Part shown: positions 26,901 to 34,641 of the stretch, piece after piece
Layout: the number at the start of each line of letters is the position of its first letter
Numbering within the stretch: position 1 is the stretch's first letter
Origin: CAYFPX01 sp964501915
GTDB taxonomy: Bacteria > Myxococcota_A > UBA796 > CAJQPC01
DNA length: 47,025 bases
NCBI GenBank assembly: GCA_964501915.1
Contig: CAZCVP010000038.1
Coordinates: forward strand, 1-47,025
Reading direction: 5' to 3'
Position numbers and translations under genes: made by a program
Notes under the pieces: model-generated
Databases searched by the model: none
What the model saw: the letters and a program-made list of their open reading frames with translations, nothing else
What the model was told of the DNA's origin: nothing

Positions 26901-27269
26901 CGCGGCGTCCGGGTACTTCTCGAGGAACTCCTCGAAGCGCCGGATCGCCAGGTCGCGCAGGTGGACCTCGCTCTCCTCCAGCTCGGTCTGGAGCGCCCGG
27001 TAGCCCTCGGTGATGCGCCCCTGCTCCTCGAAGTAGCGGTTCTCGACGATGTCGCTGACGTCCTGGGTGAACTCGCGGGAGCGAGCCTCGAAGCGCTCGT
27101 TGACCTCGTTCCAGGCCTCGATCTCGTCGGCCAGGTAGCCGGTCAGGCGCTCGACTCCGACGAGACCGCTGCCGGGCGCGGGCCCGGCCGGGGGTGGGGC
27201 CTCGTCCTGGGCCGAGGCGGCCAGGGGCAGGGTGAGGGCGAGGACCACGACGATGCGGGGAACACGCAT
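23934..27269 (-). CDS. Large exported TPR protein
   Basis: ATG at 27269, 2 bp after the upstream stop, begins a signal peptide (RVPRIVVVLALTLPLAASAQ). Upstream in-frame sequence is antisense and is not used. The 1111-residue protein is helical TPR/Sel-type repeats almost throughout, often with YPDxxxAxxALF-like spacing (FEEFLEKYPDAAYSPHVMF; LFEQYLDEYPRDDRSKDLYY), typical of YbgF/BamD-like TPRs for long tetratricopeptide solenoids. The C-terminus is proline-rich and unstructured. It recalls the large TPR proteins in the Myxococcus glt clusters (such as GltD/AgnB); I infer function from context only. Confidence 0.85.
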   Translation of the reverse strand: MRVPRIVVVLALTLPLAASAQDEAPPPAGPAPGSGLVGVERLTGYLADEIEAWNEVNERFEARSREFTQDVSDIVENRYFEEQGRITEGYRALQTELEESEVHLRDLAIRRFEEFLEKYPDAAYSPHVMFRLADLYTEVAKEEWMVAADEFAALEETIEDPEELVELVEPLIDYSRPIVLYDRILEDHPDYEYTGAAWYMLGYCYFDYLSEQHDTDRAREAFERLVREYPDSRPAVHGSMHLGEHHFDNLELDEAIAYYEKVIESGKEHELYDKGVYKLAWSHYKLSNYDEALTLFTELLDWSDEIYLQSGKVSDLRPEAVKYMAFSFSDLADFDESGRTPVQVAEAWFTQVGARDYEDDIFRALAEVLEGQAREDDAIEALEYYQDRWPLDPVNPELQLKVAELHVKKAMPDPEAAGRARTVLTERYNPDSAWWQANRADPDALAVAERFIEQSLADVAIEYHIRAQDTQVREDYQAASEKYREYLTRFPFADDYYEIQWYLADTLYNAQRYEEALKEFGRLIEAEGHPYGEASLWMVVQVWRQVVVDTYGNYEDVPAGAVLERKVQTPSGEREVYMLTPEHVALIAAMDAIKDVEFEDEGYSGALDEQRAQLHYIPAKILVKFGHFEEARPRLEVIIDLFPHKDEGAWAANELVGTYQVEGDYQKIRELTSRFRRLQLGESSGVIDDSQATYETLEEQSAFKLAMGLAEQGDRAGAAEAFVAFMEEFPGSDNRNLALYNAANSFDLIGQKARALELFEQYLDEYPRDDRSKDLYYRIADTYSQVLDLETAIRYYEDLARYFPAHEDAANALFTASFLRSGLGDYEGAARGYERYVSRYPDQPDVEFVYWMATKQWKNVGQSQAEASFKKYLQKFGGINADHTLEARYYLARALEDRGRQKQADRLWVEFLETYKDLAAQGTVGPAARHLAAEIAFRDLWAAHEDLLDTPYPRNQKDQEAVQGLLAGIEESITAIEAQSLAIINTYQDFEYSSAALFTMGASHWFYAKFLYDWPVPEDWSEELVDKYREILDGQAEPVKELAIKRLTSNLEKATGDKLSSEWIDKTVRLLHDISPSEYPLEKPENVGTVDPIVFPQVGPKSVDVPEEETP

Positions 27270-27271
27270 GG

Positions 27272-29560
27272 CTACTCCAACCCCTGCCGGATGCGATCGA
27301 AGTTCTGCTGGAGCTCCTCGAGCAGCTCCTGGCGCTCGGCGATGACCTCGTCGCGCTCGGTGGAGACGGCGCTCTTGCGCACCCAGTAGACGTCGACGAT
27401 GCCGACGTCGGCGCCCATCACGTTGTCGCCGAAGACCCCGGCCAGCCAGGTGAAGCCGGCCCGGGTGATGTCGGAGGCGAGCACCCGGGCGGCGTCGATG
27501 GCCTCGCTCACGTCGTGGCTCAGGGCCGTCACCTCTTCCGCTTCCTCCTTCAGCCTCTTCTTGACCGTGGACAGCTCCTTTCGTTCGAGCTGATTCATGG
27601 CCATGCCCGCGTGGGCGATGAGGCCGTCCACGCTGTCGACGCGGGTCCACATGCCGTCGAGCTGGGAGAGCACGTCGAGGCGGTCGGTGGTCTCGATCCG
27701 GTGGCGGTAGGCGCCGTAGCCTCGGCGCAGGGCCTCGAATTCGCCGACCAGGTCGTCTTCGGCGTCGGCGGTGCCGCGGGCGGCCTGCTGCTCCAGCGGG
27801 AACATCACCGCGCGGCGCGTGGCGTCGGACTGGATCTGCTGGGCCTTGCGGCCGAGCTGGTCGAGCTGATCGAGCAGGTCACGGGCCTGCTGCTGGACCT
27901 GGATGGCCTCGACGGGCGACAGGGTGGCCTGCCCGGACTCGACGAACTCGATGACCCCGTGGGTCTGCGCCTGCAGGTCCCGGATCACCTGCTCCAGCCG
28001 GAAGGCGCGCTGCTGGACCGCCCTCACCTGCTCCTCGTAGATCTGCAGGGCGTCGGTCATCGAGCTGGCAGCGTCCTGCCGCCGGCTCATGCCCGCCTCC
28101 AGGTCGTCGCGCCGCTGCTGGAGGCCGCGCACCTCGGGACGCAGCTCCGCTGGCAGGTTGGCCAACAGGAAGGCCTCCTCGACCTCCAGCAGATCCTCCT
28201 TGAGGCGCATGGCGTCGTACTCGGCTCGCCGGAGCTCGCGGCGATCCTGCTGGAAGGAGCCCAGGGTCTCGGCACCCAGCTCCAGGGCGTCCTCGATCTC
28301 GGCCACCAGGGCCAGGGACTCCTCGATGTCCAGGAGCTGCTGCTCCAGGTCCCGGTAGATGCCCAGCGACCGCCCGACCTCGTCCTTGGAGACCAGGAGC
28401 TCGACCGCGTAGCGGGGCACGGCACCGCTCTCGAAGGTCCCGGAGTCCATCTGCTCCAGCCGCTCGAACCAGTCGACCCCACCGTTGTCCTCGGCGAGCT
28501 GATCGATGGTCTCGGCGATCGGGGTGTACTCCTCGACGATGGCCTCGTAGCGGTTCAGCGCGGCTTCGTATTCCTGGAGCTTCCGGTGGAGGTGGCCCTG
28601 CACCAGCTTGAGCTGCGCCGTGTAGGCGTGCTCCGGGTAGGCCAGCAGGAAGATCTCCACGGCTTCGAGGGCGCTCTGGTAGTCCTCCTGCTTGATGAAG
28701 GTCCAGACGACCTCGTAGAGCGCGTCGTCGAAGTGGGCGGAGTCCTTGCCGATCCGCTGGTAGTAGGTGCTCGACGCGGAGAAGTCGCCGGTCTCGTAGT
28801 AGAGGCGGCCCAGCGCGAGGTGGGCCAGGTCGACGACCGCCCGATCCTCGGCGCTCCGGATGGAGACCTCCGACGACTTGCGGAATTCCTCGATGGCCTC
28901 TTCGTAGGTGCCCTCGACCACAAGCACGGTCCCGTAGAAGTAGCGGGCCCGGGCGTAGTGCCCGCTGACCGGCTCGATCTCGGTGAACAGTGACTTGGCC
29001 CGGGCGTGGTCCCCCTGGAGGTAGAAGGACTTGGCCAGGGTGTACTTGATCGAGTCGGTGGCCTCGACCCGGCCGGTGAGGATCCAGGTGTTGTAGAGGC
29101 TGTAGAAGGCGTGGGCGTCGCCGATGGTGCTGAAGAGCTCGAGCTGGCGGCGCACCGCGTCGGCGAAGAAGGGGTGCTGGGGGCCGGCCTTGATCAGGGC
29201 GTCGTAGACCTCTTCGGCGAGGACCAGGTTGCCCATCTCGAAGAGGCACTCCGCGAGGTACCAGCTCGCGTCGGCCGCCAGGCTCGGGTCTCGCAACGAC
29301 CCGGACTCGACCAGGGTGAAGAACTCCCTGGCGGCCCGCTCGTAGTCGGCCACGAGGTAGGCGTAGACCGCGTCCTCGTAGCGCTCCTTGGCCTCCCGGT
29401 TGCCCATCAGGCCCCGGCGGGTGGTCAGGTCTTCGGAGATGGCCTGCACCACCCCCTCCAGGTCCCCGACCCGAGCGTCCAGGCGCACGAGATCGGCCTG
29501 GGCGACGGGGCCGGCGGCCCATGCGACCGCGGCGAAGCTCATCAGGCCCAGAAGGCTCAT
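27272..29560 (-). CDS. Exported TPR and coiled-coil protein
   Basis: ATG directly abuts the upstream TAG. A signal peptide (SLLGLMSFAAVAWA) is followed by a short coiled coil (about 25-45), TPR-like helices (about 55-330, for example AADASWYLAECLFEMGNLVL and ALGRLYYETGDFSASSTYY) and long heptad coiled coils (about 380-680 and the C-terminus, ERDEVIAERQELLEELQQNF). Length 762. Two coiled-coil blocks around a TPR array suit a periplasmic scaffold that spans or dimerises. No enzyme motif. It is the second gene of the five-gene exported operon. Confidence 0.83.
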   Translation of the reverse strand: MSLLGLMSFAAVAWAAGPVAQADLVRLDARVGDLEGVVQAISEDLTTRRGLMGNREAKERYEDAVYAYLVADYERAAREFFTLVESGSLRDPSLAADASWYLAECLFEMGNLVLAEEVYDALIKAGPQHPFFADAVRRQLELFSTIGDAHAFYSLYNTWILTGRVEATDSIKYTLAKSFYLQGDHARAKSLFTEIEPVSGHYARARYFYGTVLVVEGTYEEAIEEFRKSSEVSIRSAEDRAVVDLAHLALGRLYYETGDFSASSTYYQRIGKDSAHFDDALYEVVWTFIKQEDYQSALEAVEIFLLAYPEHAYTAQLKLVQGHLHRKLQEYEAALNRYEAIVEEYTPIAETIDQLAEDNGGVDWFERLEQMDSGTFESGAVPRYAVELLVSKDEVGRSLGIYRDLEQQLLDIEESLALVAEIEDALELGAETLGSFQQDRRELRRAEYDAMRLKEDLLEVEEAFLLANLPAELRPEVRGLQQRRDDLEAGMSRRQDAASSMTDALQIYEEQVRAVQQRAFRLEQVIRDLQAQTHGVIEFVESGQATLSPVEAIQVQQQARDLLDQLDQLGRKAQQIQSDATRRAVMFPLEQQAARGTADAEDDLVGEFEALRRGYGAYRHRIETTDRLDVLSQLDGMWTRVDSVDGLIAHAGMAMNQLERKELSTVKKRLKEEAEEVTALSHDVSEAIDAARVLASDITRAGFTWLAGVFGDNVMGADVGIVDVYWVRKSAVSTERDEVIAERQELLEELQQNFDRIRQGLE

Positions 29561-30226
29561 CTACTCCTCGGTGGACTGGCGCACGGTCTTGAGCTCGTAG
29601 AAGACCCTCGGACCGTCTGCGAAGGACCGGCCGATCCCGGGGGGCTCGTCCAGGATCACCCTCAGGTTGGCGACATGGCCATCCTCAGCGGCGAAGGCGT
29701 AGGAGCTCTGGACCTTGAAGGTGTAGCCGTCCACGTACTTGAAGACACCGAAGCCGTTGCCCCGCACCACCGCGGTGACGGTGAGGTTGTGGTTGCCCGG
29801 GGGCACGGCGCCGTCCCAGAGCTTGAGCTCGGACTCGTCGTCCAGCTCGCCCCCCGGATCGGTCCTCGAGAAGATGGACTGTCCATCCAGGTAGTAGCTG
29901 ATGGACTCCAGGGTGTAGGCGGCACCCAGCTCGTTGAAGTGCCACACCACGGCCCGCGACCCGCTGGTGCTGCCCTGGATGACGATCTCCTTGAGGAGCT
30001 GCAGGGTGGCCTTGGCCCGGAAGACCCGCTCCTTGAGCGCGTTGGTGTCCTCCTCGACCGTGAGGAGCTGGCGATTGAAGTCGGGATCCGAGCTCTCGGC
30101 TTCCGGCGCTTCGGAGGCCTCCGGCTCGGTCTCGACCGCGTCCTGGGCGTCGGCGTCAGAGACGACCAGCACCAGCGGGATTCCGAGCAATGCCAGACTC
30201 TTGGCCCAGTTGGCACGGTTCATCAT
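29561..30226 (-). CDS. Exported protein of a conserved myxobacterial family, first gene of TPR operon
   Basis: Two adjacent ATGs (30226, 30223) follow a GGAAGGGAAG box. Signal peptide ending ADAQ, an acidic Glu/Ala/Ser stretch (about 28-48), a helix with NALKERVFRAKATLQLLKE, then a beta-rich domain (VVWHFNELGAAYTLESISYYLDG; PPGNHNLTVTAVVRG; YTFKVQSSYAF). From memory, myxobacterial relatives are sometimes named dihydrolipoamide acetyltransferase, which nothing here supports: no lipoyl domain and no HxxxD. The beta domain may bind another periplasmic partner. About 221 residues. Confidence 0.8.
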   Translation of the reverse strand: MMNRANWAKSLALLGIPLVLVVSDADAQDAVETEPEASEAPEAESSDPDFNRQLLTVEEDTNALKERVFRAKATLQLLKEIVIQGSTSGSRAVVWHFNELGAAYTLESISYYLDGQSIFSRTDPGGELDDESELKLWDGAVPPGNHNLTVTAVVRGNGFGVFKYVDGYTFKVQSSYAFAAEDGHVANLRVILDEPPGIGRSFADGPRVFYELKTVRQSTEE

Positions 30227-30288
30227 GTGCTTCCCTTCCATCTCCTGGCCCGGCGCAGAGCACTCCCCGCCGACAGCCACAGGGGCCC

Positions 30289-30318
30289 TGTATACCGATC
30301 TCCAGAGAAGGCTGTCAA
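30289..30318 (-). promoter_or_regulatory. Sigma-70 promoter of the TPR operon
   Basis: Minus-strand TTGACA (30318-30313) and TATACA (30294-30289), 18 bp apart. Transcription would start near 30282, giving a leader of about 55 bases to the first ATG. Confidence 0.6.
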
Positions 30319-30359
30319 TGCGGGCACCTTCACGGCCCGCGCCCGAACGGCCCTGCATC

Positions 30360-31940
30360 TCACGGCGCCCCCTGTGCCAGGGGATCTTCACCCGGCACGC
30401 TCCCGTCCAGGTCGCAGAGCACACCGCAGAAGCGATCATGGGCCTTGCGGGCCCGCGAGATGGAGCCCGGGAGCTCGTTGACCAGGTAGGCGAAGGCGTA
30501 GATCTCTCCGTCCGCGGCTTCGACGGTCCCGGCCAGACAGTGGACGCCGTCGAGGGTGCCGGTCTTCCCGCGGACCCGATCGACCTCGTCCTCCTCCGTA
30601 AAACGGGCCCACAACGTCCCGTCTCGACCGCCGATGGCCAACGAAGCCATGAATTCATGACCCACGCGAGGATCGGCGGCCATGTCCACCAGGACCGCGG
30701 TGAGGTGCGTGGGCCGCACCCGGGCGGACCGGGTCAGGCCCGAGCCGTTGATCAGTCGGAACTCCTCGGCGGGAATGCCGAGGTCGACGAGGTAGTCCTC
30801 GAGCACCTGGGCACCCTTGGCCGCTGTCCCCGGCGCCCCGTACACCTCGGCCCCGAGGTTCTTCAGCACCTGCTCGGCGATGAAGTTCGAGGAGTACTTG
30901 TTCATGTCCATCAGAATCGATGCCAGCGGCGGAGACTTGAGGGAGAGGATCTCCGAAGCTGTCTCCGGGACCGCGCCGTCGAGGAAGGCACCGCTCACGC
31001 CGATGCCCTGCGCGTCCATCAGCGCCGCCGTCGCGGCCGTGAAGTAGGCCGTCGGATCGGGCACGGTGCGGTAGTAGCGGACCGCCGCAGCGGTGCTGGG
31101 CACCGACCCGGTGAGCACGAGCTTCATCGTGCGACCGCTCACCTCGCGCTCGATCTTCACCCGCCGCCGACCGCCCTCGGTGGTCCACACGCGGTTGTCG
31201 ACCGTGACCACGCCAGGGGCCGGGGTCTCCAGCGTCACCACCGCGGGCTCGCCGGCCTCCGGTCCGGGGCGGACGACCACGGCGACGGTGTCGAAATTGA
31301 GCGCCAGTGCGCCCACCTGGGCGAAGTAGCTGGGACCCCGGGCCACGTCCCGCGGCTTGTTCCAGCCCGCTGTCGGCCAGTCGTGGTCGAACCAGCCATC
31401 GTCGAAGATGACGTCCCCTTCGATCCGGCGCACGCCGTCCAGTCCGAGGTCATAGACCAGCTTCCACAGCTTCTCCAGGACCAGGGTCGGATCGCCTCCC
31501 CCCTGGATGTAGAGGTTGCCGGCGAGCACGCCGTCGGGACGAAGCTCCCCGTCCGTGAAGACCCGCGTGGCGAAGCGGTAGGAGGGGCCGAGGGTGCGCA
31601 GGGCCGCAGCGGCCGTGATCACCTTCATCGTGGAGGCCGGCACCATGCCCTGGTCGGCGTTGTAGGCGAAGACCTCGTCGCCGGTGGTCAGGGACACCAC
31701 CTGCAGCGCGACGTCGGCATCGCGGAAGAGCCTGTCGTCGGTCAGCGGGGCCAGGATCGGATCGAGGGAGGGGCTGGGCGCGGCGTGCGCCTCCGGGGTG
31801 TCGGCCCGGGACCGCACGGGCAGCTCCCGCACCACCTCTTCGTTGGCCCCGGTGTCCCCCGGCGGCACCTCGGCCGCCAGGCCGGGCGCACCCAGGACCA
31901 CCAGGCCTCCGAGGAGGGCAGCGATCAGGGAGCGGCGCAT
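30360..31940 (-). CDS. dacB: D-alanyl-D-alanine carboxypeptidase/endopeptidase, PBP4 type (S13)
   Basis: Periplasmic enzyme that trims D-Ala from peptidoglycan stems and can cut cross-links. Signal peptide at the N-terminus (ALLGGLVVLGAPGLA). The penicillin-binding motifs are all present: SxxK as S103-T-M-K106, SxN in KYSSNF and KTG in RGKTGTLDG. The large insert between SxxK and SxN, with GNLYIQGGGDPTL and FDDGWFD, is characteristic of PBP4. 526 residues. ATG start with GGGAGG upstream. Divergent from sppA across 275 bp, with a 133-bp gap down to the TPR operon, which has its own promoter inside it. Confidence 0.93.
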   Translation of the reverse strand: MRRSLIAALLGGLVVLGAPGLAAEVPPGDTGANEEVVRELPVRSRADTPEAHAAPSPSLDPILAPLTDDRLFRDADVALQVVSLTTGDEVFAYNADQGMVPASTMKVITAAAALRTLGPSYRFATRVFTDGELRPDGVLAGNLYIQGGGDPTLVLEKLWKLVYDLGLDGVRRIEGDVIFDDGWFDHDWPTAGWNKPRDVARGPSYFAQVGALALNFDTVAVVVRPGPEAGEPAVVTLETPAPGVVTVDNRVWTTEGGRRRVKIEREVSGRTMKLVLTGSVPSTAAAVRYYRTVPDPTAYFTAATAALMDAQGIGVSGAFLDGAVPETASEILSLKSPPLASILMDMNKYSSNFIAEQVLKNLGAEVYGAPGTAAKGAQVLEDYLVDLGIPAEEFRLINGSGLTRSARVRPTHLTAVLVDMAADPRVGHEFMASLAIGGRDGTLWARFTEEDEVDRVRGKTGTLDGVHCLAGTVEAADGEIYAFAYLVNELPGSISRARKAHDRFCGVLCDLDGSVPGEDPLAQGAP

Positions 31941-32215
31941 CGAACCTCCCGGGAACCCACCGGTGCCCGTCGACCTGGCGATCGACAGGTCGGCCCCCGC
32001 TCCTTCATCTTGAGGAAGGGAGATGACCTGTGTGTGTCGTTGTGGGTGTCGAACCTGTAAACGTTCGTCACGGGACCACCGACGGCGCTTCCCTCCAACA
32101 CTCCGGGCGGGGCGCCAGGACCCTCCCCGGCGGGTCGCCCTGAGATCCCTTCGAGAACAGGTCTTGTCACGTCAAGTCTCTCCTCGTCTATCGTAGCCCA
32201 CCTCACGGGAGCTTC

Positions 32216-34636
32216 ATGACCTTTGTCCTCACTTCGCTGGTGTTGGGAACGCCTGTCGGCGCCGCGGTGCCCGACCCGGCCGGCTACACCCCCCCCGCTG
32301 CGTCGCTGACCGCCGAGGACGGCGCAGGCGCCACCTGGGTGAACCCGGCCAACCTGGGATTCGATCCCGATCCAGGGCTGGCGCTCTACTACCGGCAGGG
32401 CCTCGACGAGCGCGGCCAGCAATTCGTGCTCAGCTCAGCCGTCGGTGGTCTGGGGCTCTCCCTGAACCATCGGCGCCCGACGGGCGGCGCCCCCTGGTGG
32501 GGTCTCCGCGCCGCGCTCGCCCTCGGCCTCGACGAGAACCTGAACGCGGGGATCTCCGCGACCTGGAACCTGCCCGGCGGCGCCTCGCCGGCCTTCCTCT
32601 CCTGGGACGTCGGTCTGAGCGGGCGTCCGCTGCCGTGGCTCGGCCTGTCGGCGGTCGCCCGCAACCTCGGCAGCCCCTCGCCGGACCAGGGCGTGTACAG
32701 CACCTTCGGCTTCGGGGCGGCCATCCGTCCCCTCGGAGAGCGCCTGCTCTGGGGCCTCGAGTACCAGGCGGTCGACCCCTCCATCGACGGCCTCGTGGAG
32801 CGTCAGACCCTGCGATCCACTCTGCGCGTACGCGCGCGTGAAGGCCTCTGGATCCACGGCCAGGGCGACTGGAACCTCGATCCCGGCGATGGCCTGGCGG
32901 GCATCGGGCTCGGTGTCGGCCTCGAGTTCCAGCTCGGCAGCGCCAGCGCCGGCGGCTTCGTCGGCGACAGCCTGGACTCCGCCTCGGCCTGGTTCCGCAC
33001 CCGGGACACGCCGGAGTGGCTCTTCAGCCCCCGCAAGCAGGTGCCGGTGGTCGACCTGACCGTCCCCCACCCCTACCAGGCCAGCGAGGGGCTGCTGTCG
33101 ACCCCCACCGAGACCTACCTCCACCTCCTCGATCGACTCGACCGGGCCGCCGCCGACCGCAGCGTCCAGGGCGTGGTCGTGGAGCTCGGCCCGACCCCCT
33201 ACTCCACCGCCCAGATGCAGGAGCTGCGGGGCGCGATCCAGCGGGTCCGTGCCAGCGGCCGACCGGTGGTGGCCTTCCTCGGAGCCGGCGCCGGCAACGC
33301 CGCCTACCTGATCGCCTCGGGCTGCGATCGCGTCTACCTCCACCCGGCCGGCGAGCTGGACCTGGTGGGGCTCTCCGCGGAGATGCAGTACCTCAAGGGC
33401 ACCATGGACCTGGTGGGCGTGCAGCAGGAGTTCGCCTGGCGCGGGGAGTACAAGTCCGCCACCGAGGCCAACACCCGCACCGGTCCCAGCGAGCCGGCCA
33501 GGGAGCAGATGAACGCCCTGCTCGACGACCTCTACGGCGTGATGCTCACCGAGATGGGCCGCCACCGCCAGCTCAGCGTCGAGGAGCTGGAGGAGATCGT
33601 GGACGGCGGGCCCTACACCGCCGCCGCGGCCCAGGACCAGGGCCGCGTCGACGACCTCCGCTACCCCGACGAGCTCGAAGAGGCCGTGGCCGACCTCTAC
33701 CCCTCCGGCTTCGAGCTCGAGGAGGACTACGGCCTGGTGCCCGACACGCCGGGGTGGTCCAGCGCCCACGAGATCGCGATCATCTACGTGACCGGCGCCA
33801 TCGTGTCCGGCGAGTCCAGCTCCGGCGGCCTGCTCCAGGGGGGCAACGCCGGCTCGGCCACCATCGTGCGCCACCTCGAGCAGGCGGCGGGGGACCGCCG
33901 GGTCCGGGCGGTCGTGCTCCGGGTGGACTCCCCCGGCGGCTCGGCCTTCGCCTCCGACGAGATCTGGCGGGCGGTCGAGCAGGTCCAGGTCGAGGGCAAG
34001 CCGGTGGTGGTGTCCATGGGCGGGACCGCGGCCTCCGGCGGCTACTACGTCGCCTGCGGGGCCGACCTGATCCTCGCCGAGCCCACGACCATCACCGGGT
34101 CCATCGGGGTCTACGGTGGCAAGATCTCCTTCGGAGAGCTCTACGACACCCTCGGCGTGACCCACCACACCTGGTCGCGTGGCCGCAACGCCGGCATGTT
34201 CACCTCGACGAGGCCCTTCGACCCGGTGGAGTACGCCGCCCTCGATCGCATGATCGGAGAGACCTACCGCCAGTTCAAGGAGCGGGTCGCCGAGGGCCGC
34301 GGCCTGACGCCCGAGGAGGTCGAAGAAGTGGCACGAGGCCGCGTGTGGTCCGGCCAGCGTGCGCTGGAGGTCGGCCTGGTGGACGAGCTGGGCGGCTTCC
34401 AGGACGCCATCGATCGCGCCCGCGGCATGGCGGGCCTGGACCCGGGCACCGAGGTCGCGCTGGTGAGCTATGGCGGCGGCGGCGGACTCAACGGGACCTT
34501 GATCCCGGAGCGCATCCGCCAGGCGCTGGCCCCGGGCGTCGAGCTGCCGGCCGAGCTGCTGACCTGGACCGGGTACCTGCCCCTGGCCGACGAGCACATC
34601 TTCGCCCTGCTGCCCTGGCAGCTCGAGATCGAGTAG
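32216..34636 (+). CDS. sppA: Signal peptide peptidase SppA with N-terminal beta-barrel-like domain
   Basis: 806 residues in two parts. After a signal peptide (TFVLTSLVLGTPVGAA), residues about 20-265 look like an outer-membrane-barrel sequence: GATWVNPANLGF, then alternating strands such as GLRAALALGLDENLNAGISATW and GLGVGLEFQLGSASAGG. From about 275 the protein is a tandem S49 peptidase. The dyad is K413 in GEYKSATEANT of the first copy and S607 in GGTAASGGYYVA of the second, as in 67-kDa E. coli SppA. SppA normally hydrolyses cleaved signal peptides in the inner membrane. The barrel-like fusion suggests a different site, perhaps the outer membrane. Five bases separate it from the response regulator. 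Confidence 0.88.
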   Translation: MTFVLTSLVLGTPVGAAVPDPAGYTPPAASLTAEDGAGATWVNPANLGFDPDPGLALYYRQGLDERGQQFVLSSAVGGLGLSLNHRRPTGGAPWWGLRAALALGLDENLNAGISATWNLPGGASPAFLSWDVGLSGRPLPWLGLSAVARNLGSPSPDQGVYSTFGFGAAIRPLGERLLWGLEYQAVDPSIDGLVERQTLRSTLRVRAREGLWIHGQGDWNLDPGDGLAGIGLGVGLEFQLGSASAGGFVGDSLDSASAWFRTRDTPEWLFSPRKQVPVVDLTVPHPYQASEGLLSTPTETYLHLLDRLDRAAADRSVQGVVVELGPTPYSTAQMQELRGAIQRVRASGRPVVAFLGAGAGNAAYLIASGCDRVYLHPAGELDLVGLSAEMQYLKGTMDLVGVQQEFAWRGEYKSATEANTRTGPSEPAREQMNALLDDLYGVMLTEMGRHRQLSVEELEEIVDGGPYTAAAAQDQGRVDDLRYPDELEEAVADLYPSGFELEEDYGLVPDTPGWSSAHEIAIIYVTGAIVSGESSSGGLLQGGNAGSATIVRHLEQAAGDRRVRAVVLRVDSPGGSAFASDEIWRAVEQVQVEGKPVVVSMGGTAASGGYYVACGADLILAEPTTITGSIGVYGGKISFGELYDTLGVTHHTWSRGRNAGMFTSTRPFDPVEYAALDRMIGETYRQFKERVAEGRGLTPEEVEEVARGRVWSGQRALEVGLVDELGGFQDAIDRARGMAGLDPGTEVALVSYGGGGGLNGTLIPERIRQALAPGVELPAELLTWTGYLPLADEHIFALLPWQLEIE

Positions 34637-34641
34637 TCACC

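Noticed and set aside
29561..30226. Naming the first TPR-operon gene dihydrolipoamide acetyltransferase
   Set aside because: No lipoyl domain, no E1/E3-binding domain and no catalytic HxxxDG; it is an exported protein.
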